Source of the DNA: Microcystis wesenbergii FACHB-1317
GTDB lineage: Bacteria > Cyanobacteriota > Cyanobacteriia > Cyanobacteriales > Microcystaceae
Assembly (NCBI RefSeq): GCF_014696875.1
Contig: NZ_JACJQV010000189.1
Coordinates: 1 to 55,387, forward strand
DNA length: 55,387 bases
Direction of reading: 5' to 3'
In this document: one piece after another, positions 28,911 to 37,681 of the stretch
How the letters are laid out: each line of letters opens with the position of its first letter
Numbering within the stretch: position 1 is the stretch's first letter
Made by a program: the position numbers and the translations under genes
The notes under the pieces: model-generated
Seen by the model: only the letters and a program-made list of their open reading frames with translations
Databases searched by the model: none
What the model was told of the DNA's origin: nothing

Positions 28911-29987
28911 ATGTCCGCTAGAACCCATCTCAGCGATCGCTATCAACATATCTTAAAGGCGACAATTCAACATTATATCGCCACAGCCGAACCGGTTGGC
29001 TCGAAAACTCTGCTAGAGGAGTACAAATTTACTGTCAGTTCCGCCACGATTCGCAATGCTCTCGGTAAACTGGAAAAAGAAGGTTTACTCTATCAACCCC
29101 ACACTTCCTCCGGACGCATTCCCTCCGATTGGGGTTATCGTCTCTACGTCGATGAGTTAATGACTCCCGATGACCGTATCGGCGAAAAAATCGGCTATTA
29201 TCTGCATCAAAACGCTAAATCTCCTGCTTGGAGTCTCGAAAGTCTGCTGCAACGGGCCACCCAGTTTTTAGCCGGTTTAAGCGGTTATATCGCTATCGTT
29301 ACCCTTCCCCACACCCTCACCAATACCCTGCGTCATCTGCAATTAATCCCCGTCTCGGACCGGCAGATTATGTTAATTATTGTTACAGATAGTTTACAAA
29401 CACGCTCGGTTATGATAGAGATTCCTGAGTCTATGGCAACGGACAAGGGGGATGGATTAGCAGAAGAATTACAAATCCTCTCTAATTTTCTGGGGGAAAA
29501 ATTAAAAGGTTATTGCTTGGCAGATTTAATTAACCTCGATTGGCAGCAAATCGAGCGAGAATTTGCCCGTTATACCCATTTTCTCCGACAATTAAGCCAA
29601 GAAATCAGCGCTAGTCTCCAATCCACTGCCACCCCAGAGATTATCGTCCATGGTGTCGCTGAAGTCATTCGACAGCCAGAATTCGCCCAATGGCAACAAG
29701 TACAAATGTTACTGCATCTATTGGAAGCAGAACAGGATCGCCTTTTACCCCTGATTTTACAAAGGCCAGAACCAGAAAAATCAACTAAAAAAGTCAAAAT
29801 CACCATTGGTTCCGAAAATACTCTGGAATCCATGCGCCCTTGTACTCTTATCTCCGCTTTTTATAAACAGGGAGATACTCCCGTCGGTAGTGTTGGCATT
29901 ATCGGACCGACGCGAATGTTATACGAAAATACTATTCCCCTAGTGGAATCCACCGCTAACTATCTCAGCGAGGCTATAAGTAAGTAG
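28911..29987 (+). CDS. hrcA: Heat-inducible transcription repressor HrcA
   Basis: HrcA binds CIRCE operators and shuts off chaperone genes until heat titrates GroEL. The 358-residue protein begins with the winged-helix domain (RYQHILKATIQHYIATAEPV, then SSATIRNALGKLEKEGLL and HTSSGRIPSDWGYRLYVD). The GAF-like dimerisation domain contains PVSDRQIMLIIVTDS, and it ends GSVGIIGPTRMLYENTIPLV. A perfect CIRCE lies 25 kb away in front of groES in this same window, so regulator and target are both present. Its 3' end overlaps a convergent small gene by 14 nt. Confidence 0.97.
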   Translation: MSARTHLSDRYQHILKATIQHYIATAEPVGSKTLLEEYKFTVSSATIRNALGKLEKEGLLYQPHTSSGRIPSDWGYRLYVDELMTPDDRIGEKIGYYLHQNAKSPAWSLESLLQRATQFLAGLSGYIAIVTLPHTLTNTLRHLQLIPVSDRQIMLIIVTDSLQTRSVMIEIPESMATDKGDGLAEELQILSNFLGEKLKGYCLADLINLDWQQIEREFARYTHFLRQLSQEISASLQSTATPEIIVHGVAEVIRQPEFAQWQQVQMLLHLLEAEQDRLLPLILQRPEPEKSTKKVKITIGSENTLESMRPCTLISAFYKQGDTPVGSVGIIGPTRMLYENTIPLVESTANYLSEAISK

Positions 29988-30267
29988 ATATCCCCCGCAG
30001 AGGTTCGGGAATAGGACAATCGACAGTAAACTCTAAAATTGTCTCACCATCCCCCAAATAGCCAGAATTGGCAAAACAGAGCAACATCCGCACCAGCGCC
30101 ACCCACACCTCGGCATCGAACTCCCAATCCTGTCCCCGACGCGCTCCACAGGCGATCGATTTTAGCGCCCAAAAATAACTATTTCTCACCACTGAACCGC
30201 CTTTTTTATAAACAGGTACATCCTCATGGTGAATATAAAGAATATCATCTTTAGCGATCGCTCTCAT
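29974..30267 (-). CDS. Small hypothetical protein, convergent with hrcA
   Basis: I do not recognise this 97-residue frame. It reads as a plausible globular protein (KGGSVVRNSYFWALKSIACG near residue 22, FDAEVWVALVRMLLCFANSG near 50) with an acidic C-terminus. It overlaps the end of hrcA by 14 nt. There is no strong ribosome-binding site; the start region contains a HIP1 octamer. The convergent overlap with a housekeeping gene and its internal coherence favour a real gene, but this is not secure. Confidence 0.5.
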   Translation of the reverse strand: MRAIAKDDILYIHHEDVPVYKKGGSVVRNSYFWALKSIACGARRGQDWEFDAEVWVALVRMLLCFANSGYLGDGETILEFTVDCPIPEPLRGISTYL

Positions 30268-30897
30268 CGGTGGCTAGGAAGGTTGCGGGAATTTTCAGCT
30301 GACTGTCTAGATAATAACATCTTTAGCGATCGCTTGAGTCGCCCCAGAAAACCCACCCTAATCATGAATTTATATGAGATATTTGGCTTGTTCTCGGCTG
30401 AGATGAAAGATTATGTCAAGTTTTCCCAAAATATCCCCAACAGTCTTGACAAACTGAAGTTTTTTCCCATAGAGCTTTTTCATTGGATACGATAGATTAA
30501 TGCCTATTCCCGGTCCTGGAATTGGATAATATTGACTTATAAATGCCGCACTTAAAATCAGCTTTTTTCGGGGATATACGTGTGTAATACGTGTGTAAAT
30601 TGTTTTATAGCGTTTCCTGTTCGCAAGAGGTACATTATCGATGTTGAAAAGCTTAATTAGCAAAGGTTTAACTGTGCCACACAGGTGTGAGAACCGCTAT
30701 ATGTAAAGAAAAATTAACAAAAATACTCTTGACGCAACAAAAAGTCATCGATTAACATGAATATTCATAAAAATCAACAGTAATAGTTATGTATTACTTA
30801 TTTTCTGCTGATGTTAATTTTCTGCCGATGTTCCCCTAAACCTTTTGAACTCAGGCAATTTGCCTAATTTATCCCCTTGTTAGACAAGGAAAAAATC
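30268..30897. other. 630-bp stretch with repeats and promoter, no supported gene
   Basis: The region contains two copies of a segment with AT.ATCTTTAGCGATCGCT (30241-30261, which extends into the gene before, and 30315-30336). It also holds a tandem 11-bp repeat TACGTGTGTAA at 30577-30598 and an inverted repeat CACAC-AG-GTGTG at 30678-30689. A 97-codon minus-strand frame (30370-30663) matches nothing I recognise and is left out. The last 200 bp hold the probable promoter of the PEP-CTERM gene. Confidence 0.6.
30729..30758 (+). promoter_or_regulatory. Candidate sigma-70 promoter of PEP-CTERM gene
   Basis: TTGACG at 30729-30734 and TAACAT at 30753-30758 are separated by 18 bp, giving a leader of about 130 nt before the ATG at 30898. 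Assigned by sequence resemblance only. Confidence 0.35.
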
Positions 30898-31536
30898 ATG
30901 AGAAGCCATCAAGTCGCAGTTTTATTATCTACTTTCGCTACCGTTGCCCTAGTTGCCCCCGCAGTCCAAGCGGGAACCCTCGTTACCTCCCTACCGATTG
31001 TTTTTCAAACCACGACAGGTAATTTTAACTCCCCTTCTTCTCCACCACCACCTAGTGGCAATCCCGATCCCATCAATGGCATCAGTGCTACGATCACCAA
31101 TGCAGGACAAGGTGATACAGACCCCTTTACTCCTGCTACTGGCGGCGCAATTCTAGGTAATTTCATCGCCGCTAATGTTTTAGGTTCATTCACTTACGAC
31201 TCTTCCAATGCTGACGGTAAACTAGAGTTCGATCTCTTTGCTCACGGAACTCACGTATTCAATAACGTTCTTGCCAGTGGCGTTGGTACTATTGCCAGTA
31301 CCTCCTTCAACTTCGATGTCTCGTCGGTGGTACCTACTAACTTTAGTCTTCCTCTGTTCATTCGTTTCACTCAAACTGGTACTAGCGTCTCTTCCACTTT
31401 GGCTGGCGTTAAAATAGAAATCACCACCAAAACACCTGAACCCGGAACTAGGACCGCTATCGGTTTATTAGGTCTGGGTTTAGCCGGTGCAGCTATCCGT
31501 CGTCAACTGCCAGAAAAAACCAAAACCAAAGTCTAA
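30898..31536 (+). CDS. PEP-CTERM sorting-domain exported protein
   Basis: I start at ATG 30898 (212 residues), preceded by AAGGA. Residues 1-25 form a signal peptide (VALLSTFATVALVAPAVQA, cleavage probably after AQA). The mature part is low in charge and rich in Ser, Thr, Asn and Pro (a PSSPPPPSG stretch near 43). The C-terminus carries the PEP-CTERM tripartite signal: TPEPGTRTAIG, then a hydrophobic Leu/Gly/Ala helix, then RRQ and basic residues. Such proteins are recognised by exosortase and are usually linked to the cell surface or extracellular polymer. Function beyond sorting is unknown, and no exosortase gene is nearby. Confidence 0.85.
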   Translation: MRSHQVAVLLSTFATVALVAPAVQAGTLVTSLPIVFQTTTGNFNSPSSPPPPSGNPDPINGISATITNAGQGDTDPFTPATGGAILGNFIAANVLGSFTYDSSNADGKLEFDLFAHGTHVFNNVLASGVGTIASTSFNFDVSSVVPTNFSLPLFIRFTQTGTSVSSTLAGVKIEITTKTPEPGTRTAIGLLGLGLAGAAIRRQLPEKTKTKV

Positions 31537-31636
31537 CCCTTCGACTAAGCTCAGGGCAAGATTAGCGAAAATTTCGGTTTGACACTAAAACGGGCTGTGT
31601 CGGGTTGGGCGCATCTCAATTTTTGAAGAACTATCT

Positions 31637-31836
31637 AGGGCTGGCTGAATAAATCTAAAAACCTTGTTGGATAATATCTTTAGGCCTTTTTGAAATCAAA
31701 AAGTGCTAGCCATTGGAGTTATCGGGGGGAAATTCAGGCACTTTTTCCCTGAAAATTAGGTAATTGACCACCTAAAAATGGGTAAAACCCTACACCCCAC
31801 ACCCTACTACTAGGAAAAACTTTTTCAGCAAACCCT
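31637..31836. mobile_element. MITE-like repeat, family C, copy 2 (200 bp)
   Basis: It begins AGGGCTGGCTGAATAAATC and ends TTTTTCAGCAAACCCT. Its interior is the reverse complement of the copy at 7073-7310 with scattered differences (for example CCTTGTTGGATAA and CCCTGAAAATTAGGTA). It ends 8 bp before the menA start and occupies most of the gap after the PEP-CTERM gene. Confidence 0.78.
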
Positions 31837-31844
31837 ATTTAACT

Positions 31845-32756
31845 ATGACCAGCGATACTGTCACCAATCCCTCACCCAAAAAACTCTGGTTAGCGGCCCT
31901 TAAACCACCAATGTATAGTGTGGCGATTATACCGATTATTTTGGGAACAGCGATCGCTTATCAGGAAACAGGTCAATTTTCTCCCCCGATTTTTGTCACT
32001 TTTATCCTCTCAGCTATTTTAATTCTCGCTTGGTTAAATCTCAGTAATGATGTTTTTGATGCCGATACCGGGATCGATGTTAATAAAGCTCATTCGATCG
32101 TTAATTTAACTGGCAATAAATCTTTAATTTTCTGGCTGAGTAATCTTTTTCTATTAGTGGGTATTGCTGGTATTTTTGCCATTAGTTATGGGCGAGGCGA
32201 TTGGATGATCCTAGAATTAATCGCCCTCTGCTGTTTTTTGGGCTATACCTATCAAGGACCGCCCTTCCGTCTCGGTTATCAAGGATTAGGTGAAATTATC
32301 TGTTTCTTTACTTTTGGACCCTTGGCGATTGCCGCTGCCTACTATTCCCAAGTCGGTGCTTTTTCTCTCTCTAGTCTAGCGGCTTCAATTATTATCGGGA
32401 TTACCACTTCTATCATCCTTTTTTGTTCCCATTTCCATCAAGTCGCCGATGATCTCAAAGCGGGTAAAAAATCACCTATTGCCCGTTTGGGTACTTTAAA
32501 AGGTTCTAGAGTTTTAACCGTAGTGACGGTTCTCGTTTACGTTTTAACGGTAGTTTTTGTCCTGCTGCAGGTTTATCCCCCTCTCAGCCTTTTAATCTTC
32601 CTTAGTCTCCCTTTCGCTTGGCAATTAGTCCACCACGTTAACCAAAATCACGACCAACCTCAGCTAGTCAGTAACTGCAAGTTTATAGCGGTTAATCTTC
32701 ACTTTTTTAGTGGCATTCTCTTCTCCCTTGGCTATTTCCTTGCTTCCCGTTCATAA
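31845..32756 (+). CDS. menA: 1,4-dihydroxy-2-naphthoate phytyltransferase MenA
   Basis: In cyanobacteria MenA attaches the phytyl chain to dihydroxynaphthoate in phylloquinone synthesis, supplying the photosystem I quinone. The 303-residue protein is a UbiA-family membrane prenyltransferase with about eight or nine hydrophobic helices. The first Asp motif is NDVFDADTGID (68-78), followed by YTYQGPPFRLGYQGLGE. The second Asp region is HFHQVADDLKAGKKSP. The N-terminus, WLAALKPPMYSVAIIPIILG, is typical of the cyanobacterial enzyme. The start lies 8 bp after a MITE, so its promoter probably lies within or beyond that element. Confidence 0.93.
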   Translation: MTSDTVTNPSPKKLWLAALKPPMYSVAIIPIILGTAIAYQETGQFSPPIFVTFILSAILILAWLNLSNDVFDADTGIDVNKAHSIVNLTGNKSLIFWLSNLFLLVGIAGIFAISYGRGDWMILELIALCCFLGYTYQGPPFRLGYQGLGEIICFFTFGPLAIAAAYYSQVGAFSLSSLAASIIIGITTSIILFCSHFHQVADDLKAGKKSPIARLGTLKGSRVLTVVTVLVYVLTVVFVLLQVYPPLSLLIFLSLPFAWQLVHHVNQNHDQPQLVSNCKFIAVNLHFFSGILFSLGYFLASRS

Positions 32757-32780
32757 ACCGGATTTTTTTTCTTAAACCCC

Positions 32781-32810
32781 TTGACAAAACCCCGCCACTT
32801 GACATATACT
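32781..32810 (+). promoter_or_regulatory. Sigma-70-type promoter before HerA-like gene
   Basis: A consensus -35 box TTGACA at 32781-32786 and a -10 box TATACT at 32805-32810 are 18 bp apart. Transcription would begin near 32817 and leave a leader of about 200 nt that includes three TTATCAG heptamers and repeated CATAATT units. Confidence 0.5.
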
Positions 32811-33014
32811 TGTATTAATAATGGAAATCCGTGCCTGCCTGCGAACCCCTCATTTTTAGACAGGATAGACCGAAAAAAAATTAACCGACTTGAATCAGTT
32901 ATCAGTTATCAGTTATCAGATTTGAGTTTTAAGTTCACTGTTTACTGATCACTGAAAACACTTCCTCATTCATAATTCATAATTCATAATTCATCGCCAC
33001 AAATCAAGGTTAGC

Positions 33015-34709
33015 ATGAGTGAACAACCCCTCGGATCGGTTATTCAAGGTTCCCTGAGTGAAGGTTTAGAAATCCGTCTTTATCCGGATATTTCCGTGGA
33101 GGATATGCGCGTCGGTAAATTTTTAGTGGTGCAAGGCACTCGCTCGCGTTTTTTCTGTCTCCTCACCGATGTCTCCCTAGGTAACTCCAGTCCCCGGATT
33201 ATCGCGAATCCTCCCCATCCCGATGATAGTTTTATGCGCGATGTTTTAGCGGGTAGCGGTACTTATGGTACTATTGACCTATCTCCCATGCTCATGTTTA
33301 CTCCGACTGGAGGTAATTCTCCCGCAGTTTCTGACACTTCCTTAGGCTCTTTTCAACCCCAAACTAGCACCGATTTAGAATTACTGCCAGTTAAAACTAT
33401 TCCCGCCCATTTTAGCCAAGTTTATGAAGCTTGTGAGCAGGATTTTCGCATGGTTTTCGGTTGGGAAGATGACCCCACCAGAAAGAATTTTGCTATTGGT
33501 CAACCCCTTGACATGGACGTGCCAATATGTATTAATCTCGATCGCTTTGTGGAACGTAGTAACGGTGTTTTTGGCAAATCCGGGACGGGAAAATCCTTTT
33601 TAACCAGATTACTAATTTCGGGCATTATTCGCAAACAAGCAGGGGTTAACCTCATGTTTGATATGCACTCGGAATACGGTTGGGAAGCGATGAAAGAGGG
33701 GAAGGAGGTTTCTACGGTGAAAGGATTATGTCAATTATTCCCCGGACAGGTGGAAATTTATACCCTCGATCCCGATTCTACCAAACGCCGGGGAGTACGA
33801 GGAGCGCAGGAATTATTCTTAAGTTATAATCAAATTGAAATCGAGGATATTCGTTTAATCGGTCGGGAATTAGGCATCTCGGAAGCTAGTTTAGATAATG
33901 CCAATATTCTCTATAACGAGTATGGAGAATCTTGGATTACTCAGTTATTAAATATGAGTAACGAGGATATTAAAATCTTCTGTACGGAAAAACAGGGTCA
34001 TGCGGGATCAATCATGTCCCTCCAGAGAAAATTAATGCGTCTAGATAGTTTGAAATATTTAAGAAGTGTTTGTCCTCACAATTATATCGATCAGGTTTTA
34101 CAAGCTTTAGATGCAGGTAAGCACGTTGTTATTGAATTTGGCTCCCAAAGTAATATGCTTTCCTATATGTTAGCCACCAATATGATCACCCGTCGGATTC
34201 ATGCTAATTATGTTAAAAAAGCTGAATATTTTTTACAAACTAAAAACCCCGTTGATCGACCGCAACAGTTAGTGATTACCATTGAAGAAGCTCATCGATT
34301 TTTAGATTCTGCTGTGGTACATCAAACTATTTTTGGAACCATCGCCAGGGAGATGCGAAAATACTTTGTTACTCTCTTAATTGTCGATCAAAGACCTTCA
34401 GGAATTGATAACGAAGTTATGTCTCAGGTAGGGACGAGAATCACCTGTTTATTAAACGATGAAAAGGACATCGAAGCCATATTTACTGGGGTTTCTGGAG
34501 GGGGAAGTTTGCGATCAGTTTTAGCGAAATTAGACTCAAAACAACAAGCTTTAGTTTTAGGTCATGCGGTCCCTATGCCGGTAGTAATTCGTACTCGCGC
34601 CTACGATCAAAAATTCTATGCTGAAATAGGTGCGACCGACTGGCGAGAATTACCCGATGAGGAAGTTTTAGCGGCGGCCAAAATTGCCAAAGCTGATCTA
34701 GGATTTTAG
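33015..34709 (+). CDS. HerA-like ATPase (HAS-barrel and FtsK/HerA motor)
   Basis: The 564-residue protein begins with a HAS-barrel-like domain (1-90) and then a HerA/FtsK-type P-loop ATPase: Walker A GKSGTGKS (187-194), MFDMHSEYGWEA, Walker B LVITIEEAHRFL near residue 430, the sensor-like TLLIVDQRPSGID and an Arg-finger region near GTRITCLL. HerA forms hexamers that pump or translocate DNA, usually with the nuclease NurA; no nurA is adjacent. Cyanobacterial members are conserved with unknown partners. The long 5' leader contains short heptamer repeats. The ATPase call is sure, the role is not. Confidence 0.88.
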   Translation: MSEQPLGSVIQGSLSEGLEIRLYPDISVEDMRVGKFLVVQGTRSRFFCLLTDVSLGNSSPRIIANPPHPDDSFMRDVLAGSGTYGTIDLSPMLMFTPTGGNSPAVSDTSLGSFQPQTSTDLELLPVKTIPAHFSQVYEACEQDFRMVFGWEDDPTRKNFAIGQPLDMDVPICINLDRFVERSNGVFGKSGTGKSFLTRLLISGIIRKQAGVNLMFDMHSEYGWEAMKEGKEVSTVKGLCQLFPGQVEIYTLDPDSTKRRGVRGAQELFLSYNQIEIEDIRLIGRELGISEASLDNANILYNEYGESWITQLLNMSNEDIKIFCTEKQGHAGSIMSLQRKLMRLDSLKYLRSVCPHNYIDQVLQALDAGKHVVIEFGSQSNMLSYMLATNMITRRIHANYVKKAEYFLQTKNPVDRPQQLVITIEEAHRFLDSAVVHQTIFGTIAREMRKYFVTLLIVDQRPSGIDNEVMSQVGTRITCLLNDEKDIEAIFTGVSGGGSLRSVLAKLDSKQQALVLGHAVPMPVVIRTRAYDQKFYAEIGATDWRELPDEEVLAAAKIAKADLGF

Positions 34710-34765
34710 AAAAATTAATTTTTGATTGTAGAATAGAGTTGGATTGTTTTTACTGTTTACCTCCC

Positions 34766-35218
34766 ATGACCGCTCAAATACCGATCTCGAAGATCAGCTT
34801 ATACGATCGAGATTTTCAGCTATGGATCGAGACAACCGTTAACCAATTACGACGGGAAGATTTTGCCTCGGTTGACTGGACTAATCTGATCGAGGAATTA
34901 GGAAGCATAGGAAAAAATAATCGACAGGCTTTCAAAAGTTTGTTAATTCAATTATTAGCTCATCTGCTCAAGTTAGTTTATTGGCAGACGGAAAGGGAGT
35001 ATAATGCTAATAAATGGGAAGCGGAAATTATTAATTTTCGAGTTCAAATTGCCGATCTGCTGGAAGACAGTCCTAGTTTAAAACCTTATCTCCTCGAAAT
35101 TTTCGATTCTTGTTATGGAAAAGCTAGGCAAATAGTCTCGAAATTGAGCAGGCAAGAAATTCCTATAGAAGTCATTATTACCCCAGCAGAAACCCTGGCT
35201 GAAAACTGGTTTCCCTAA
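34766..35218 (+). CDS. DUF29 family protein
   Basis: I start at ATG 34766 (150 residues). The sequence has the DUF29 signature: LYDRDFQLWIETTVNQLRR near the start, WTNLIEELGSIGKNNRQ, then LLAHLLKLVYW and a C-terminal half ending ETLAENWFP. DUF29 is an all-helical family very common in cyanobacteria, of unknown function, often in multiple copies. The gene lies 2 nt before rlmD on the same strand and is probably co-transcribed with it. Confidence 0.9.
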   Translation: MTAQIPISKISLYDRDFQLWIETTVNQLRREDFASVDWTNLIEELGSIGKNNRQAFKSLLIQLLAHLLKLVYWQTEREYNANKWEAEIINFRVQIADLLEDSPSLKPYLLEIFDSCYGKARQIVSKLSRQEIPIEVIITPAETLAENWFP

Positions 35219-35220
35219 CT

Positions 35221-36588
35221 ATGCAACAAGGTGATTTAATCGAGATCGAGATTACCGACCTCAACCATACGGGCGAAGGTGTGGGAAAATACCGAGGACA
35301 GGTGATTTTTGTACCAGATACGGTCATTGGCGATCGCATTCAAACTCGCATCACCTATATCAAAAAAAGTCATGCGATCGGCAAACTACAAACTATTCTA
35401 CAAGCATCTCCCCATCGTATCCGTCCCCGCTGCATCGTTGCCGATAAATGTGGTGGCTGTCAATGGCAACACATCGAGGATCAATTTCAGCTTCAGGTCA
35501 AAAAAGAGCAAGTACAAGAGGTATTAACCAGAATTGGCGGTTTTAGCGATCCTTTGGTTTATCCTCCCCTCACCGGTAATTCTCCCCTCGCTTATCGCAA
35601 TAAAGCTACCTATCCCCTCGGATTTTCCCCCACCGGCAATGTGCAAGCGGGTTATTATCGTCGCGGCAGCCATCATCTGATTAATCTCAATCAATGTCCG
35701 ATTCAAGATCAGGCTTTAAATCCGTTTCTAGCAGAGATAAAACAGGATATTCAGGAGCAAGGCTGGTCAATTTATGATGAAAAGACCCACCAAGGACAAT
35801 TACGCCATTTATCCCTAAGAATTGGCCGCCACACGGGAGAAATTTTATTAACCCTGATTAGTACCGATAATAATTTACAGGGAATTGAGGCACAGGCGCG
35901 GCAATGGCTGGCAAAATACGCCAATTTAGTCGGTGTAACCGTGAATTATCACCCCGAGCGAGGTAATGCTATTTTTGGCAGTCAGACTCAAACTATCGCC
36001 GGACGGGACTATATTACCGAAAAGTTCGCCGGATTAACCTATCAATTGGCTGCCGATACCTTTTTTCAGGTTAATACAGAGGCTGCTGAAGCCTTATTTG
36101 CGGTTATTTGTCAGAAATTAGACCTTAAAGGTGAAGAAATTCTTATTGATGCCTACTGTGGCATCGGTACTTTTACTTTACCCCTCGCTAAACGGGTTAA
36201 AGAGGTGATTGGACTAGAATCCTATAGCTTTTCCCTCGATCGAGCCAAGATTAACGCCCAATTAAATAATATTACCAACACAACTTTTATTTTGGGGGCA
36301 GTAGAAAAAACTTTACCGCAACTGACAGTTAAACCCGACATTATTCTACTCGATCCGCCCCGCAAAGGTTGCGATCGATCTGTCCTCGATAGTCTGTTAC
36401 AGCTGCAAAGTCAACGCATTGTTTATATCAGTTGTCAAAGTGCAACTTTAGCCAGAGACTTGCAATATCTCTGTAAAACAGGCGATTATCAACTGCTAGA
36501 AGTGCAAACAGCTGATTTCTTTCCCCAAACTCCCCACGTCGAATGCGCCGCTTTTCTTAGACAAAAAACAGCGAATATGGTAGGATGA
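35221..36588 (+). CDS. rlmD: 23S rRNA (uracil-C5)-methyltransferase RlmD/RumA type
   Basis: This enzyme methylates a uridine in 23S rRNA. The 455-residue protein starts with a TRAM RNA-binding domain (1-60). The [4Fe-4S] ligands follow as C71, C77, C80 (CIVADKCGGC) with a fourth Cys in LNQCPI. The SAM-binding domain shows DAYCGIGTFTLPLA and LDPPRKGCDRSV, and the nucleophilic Cys lies in VYISCQSATLARDL. Within this family RlmD and the related RlmCD cannot be fully separated by sequence. It follows the DUF29 gene by 2 nt. Confidence 0.93.
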   Translation: MQQGDLIEIEITDLNHTGEGVGKYRGQVIFVPDTVIGDRIQTRITYIKKSHAIGKLQTILQASPHRIRPRCIVADKCGGCQWQHIEDQFQLQVKKEQVQEVLTRIGGFSDPLVYPPLTGNSPLAYRNKATYPLGFSPTGNVQAGYYRRGSHHLINLNQCPIQDQALNPFLAEIKQDIQEQGWSIYDEKTHQGQLRHLSLRIGRHTGEILLTLISTDNNLQGIEAQARQWLAKYANLVGVTVNYHPERGNAIFGSQTQTIAGRDYITEKFAGLTYQLAADTFFQVNTEAAEALFAVICQKLDLKGEEILIDAYCGIGTFTLPLAKRVKEVIGLESYSFSLDRAKINAQLNNITNTTFILGAVEKTLPQLTVKPDIILLDPPRKGCDRSVLDSLLQLQSQRIVYISCQSATLARDLQYLCKTGDYQLLEVQTADFFPQTPHVECAAFLRQKTANMVG

Positions 36589-36884
36589 AATAGGAGGAAA
36601 AACCCGACACTTTAGCCGTTTATGGCTGAAAAGTCAATGGGTAAGGATAATAGCATATTAAAGACCGTTCCAATCAACTACTTTTTTGATTAATTACCCA
36701 CTCAAAGTGGCCTTGATTCTCGATTGGTTTGTAGATCAATCATAAAAATATCTAATCAATCTCAGAGACAGAAAAGGGATAAAATATGACTCATTAGGTA
36801 TGGCAATCATCTAGATCGACGGTTAAGAGACCTTAATCTTTCTGTAAGAGAACAGTCATTGAATAAAAGCTAGAGGTAAAGCGC

Positions 36885-37331
36885 GTGATTGCTATTTCAC
36901 TGCCAACAAGCAAACGAAGCTGGAACACCATGAGTTTCGCTTCCACCTTGTATCTTTGTCCGATTTTAGATTTACTGACCGCTAGTATTCCGGAAGAATT
37001 AGAACCAGAAATTAGATTAGGATTGCAAGAAGCTTTAGTTAATGCCGCTAAACACGGCAATCATCTCGATCCCAGCAAAACCGTGGTCGTTCACTTTTCC
37101 AGCAGTAAAGACGAGTATTCTTGGGTAATTACCGACGAAGGTTGTGGATTTACCCCACGTTGTCCCCATCATGGCTGTAGTTGCGATTGTCCCAATTTTC
37201 CCCCCGAAGAAGCGGAAAATGGCCGAGGACTGTGTATGTTATATCAAATCTTCGACCAAGTTCACTGGAATCAAAAAGGAACCCAACTGAAACTTTGTAA
37301 ACAAATTAAACAGGAACGCTGGTTCACCTAA
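36885..37331 (+). CDS. Anti-sigma-type ATP-binding protein (HATPase) with Cys cluster
   Basis: The 148-residue protein is a GHKL ATPase of the RsbW type: N box EALVNAAKHGNH (E49, N53, N59), G1 box TDEGCGF (D84), and G2 box NGRGLCMLYQI. Such proteins are anti-sigma factor kinases or their relatives in partner-switching pathways. An unusual insert between the G1 and G2 boxes reads CPHHGCSCDCP (C93, C98, C100, C102, plus two His), a probable metal or redox site not found in classical RsbW. The GTG start at 36885 follows AGAGG by about 9 nt. Its 3' end overlaps the convergent DUF6439-like gene by 4 nt. Confidence 0.85.
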   Translation: MIAISLPTSKRSWNTMSFASTLYLCPILDLLTASIPEELEPEIRLGLQEALVNAAKHGNHLDPSKTVVVHFSSSKDEYSWVITDEGCGFTPRCPHHGCSCDCPNFPPEEAENGRGLCMLYQIFDQVHWNQKGTQLKLCKQIKQERWFT

Positions 37332-37609
37332 GGACCATGACCGTGAGAAGGACAGGGAGGAGCAGAAATCGAGCGATCGAGCCAGCCTGTAGCCTGTTGT
37401 AGCCGAGGAAGTGCTTCTTCTGGCTGATTATCTAATAAAAACACCAAAGCCGTCCCTAATTGTTCGGCAGCCCGAGCATTACGATTGGCTTTCAGACGAT
37501 GCCAGTCAATCGGTGCGATCGCCAAACGTGCCGCCAAAATCCGCGCCAATTCTAGGGTAGATAGATCATCAATAGTCTGAGATGGGGAGGAGATAGGGGA
37601 TGGAATCAT
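37328..37609 (-). CDS. Small cyanobacterial protein (DUF6439-like)
   Basis: The 93-residue protein (from ATG 37609; a longer frame to 37633 is possible) has LARILAARLAIAPIDWHRLK, then ARAAEQLGTALVFLLDNQPE and ALPRLQQATGWLDRSI. It looks like a compact helical cyanobacterial protein that I associate with DUF6439, without a known function. The tail PCPSHGHGP is His/Pro rich. It is convergent with the anti-sigma-type gene, overlapping 4 nt. Confidence 0.7.
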   Translation of the reverse strand: MIPSPISSPSQTIDDLSTLELARILAARLAIAPIDWHRLKANRNARAAEQLGTALVFLLDNQPEEALPRLQQATGWLDRSISAPPCPSHGHGP

Positions 37610-37681
37610 AATCAAAAGGTTTCGTAAAACCATAAAATCGTCTATAACTATAGTTTAGACGCAGGAAATCCCATCGAGTCC

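Noticed and set aside
30370-30663. 97-codon minus-strand frame
   Set aside because: No family, no ribosome-binding site and no coding pattern; it crosses the tandem 11-bp repeat.
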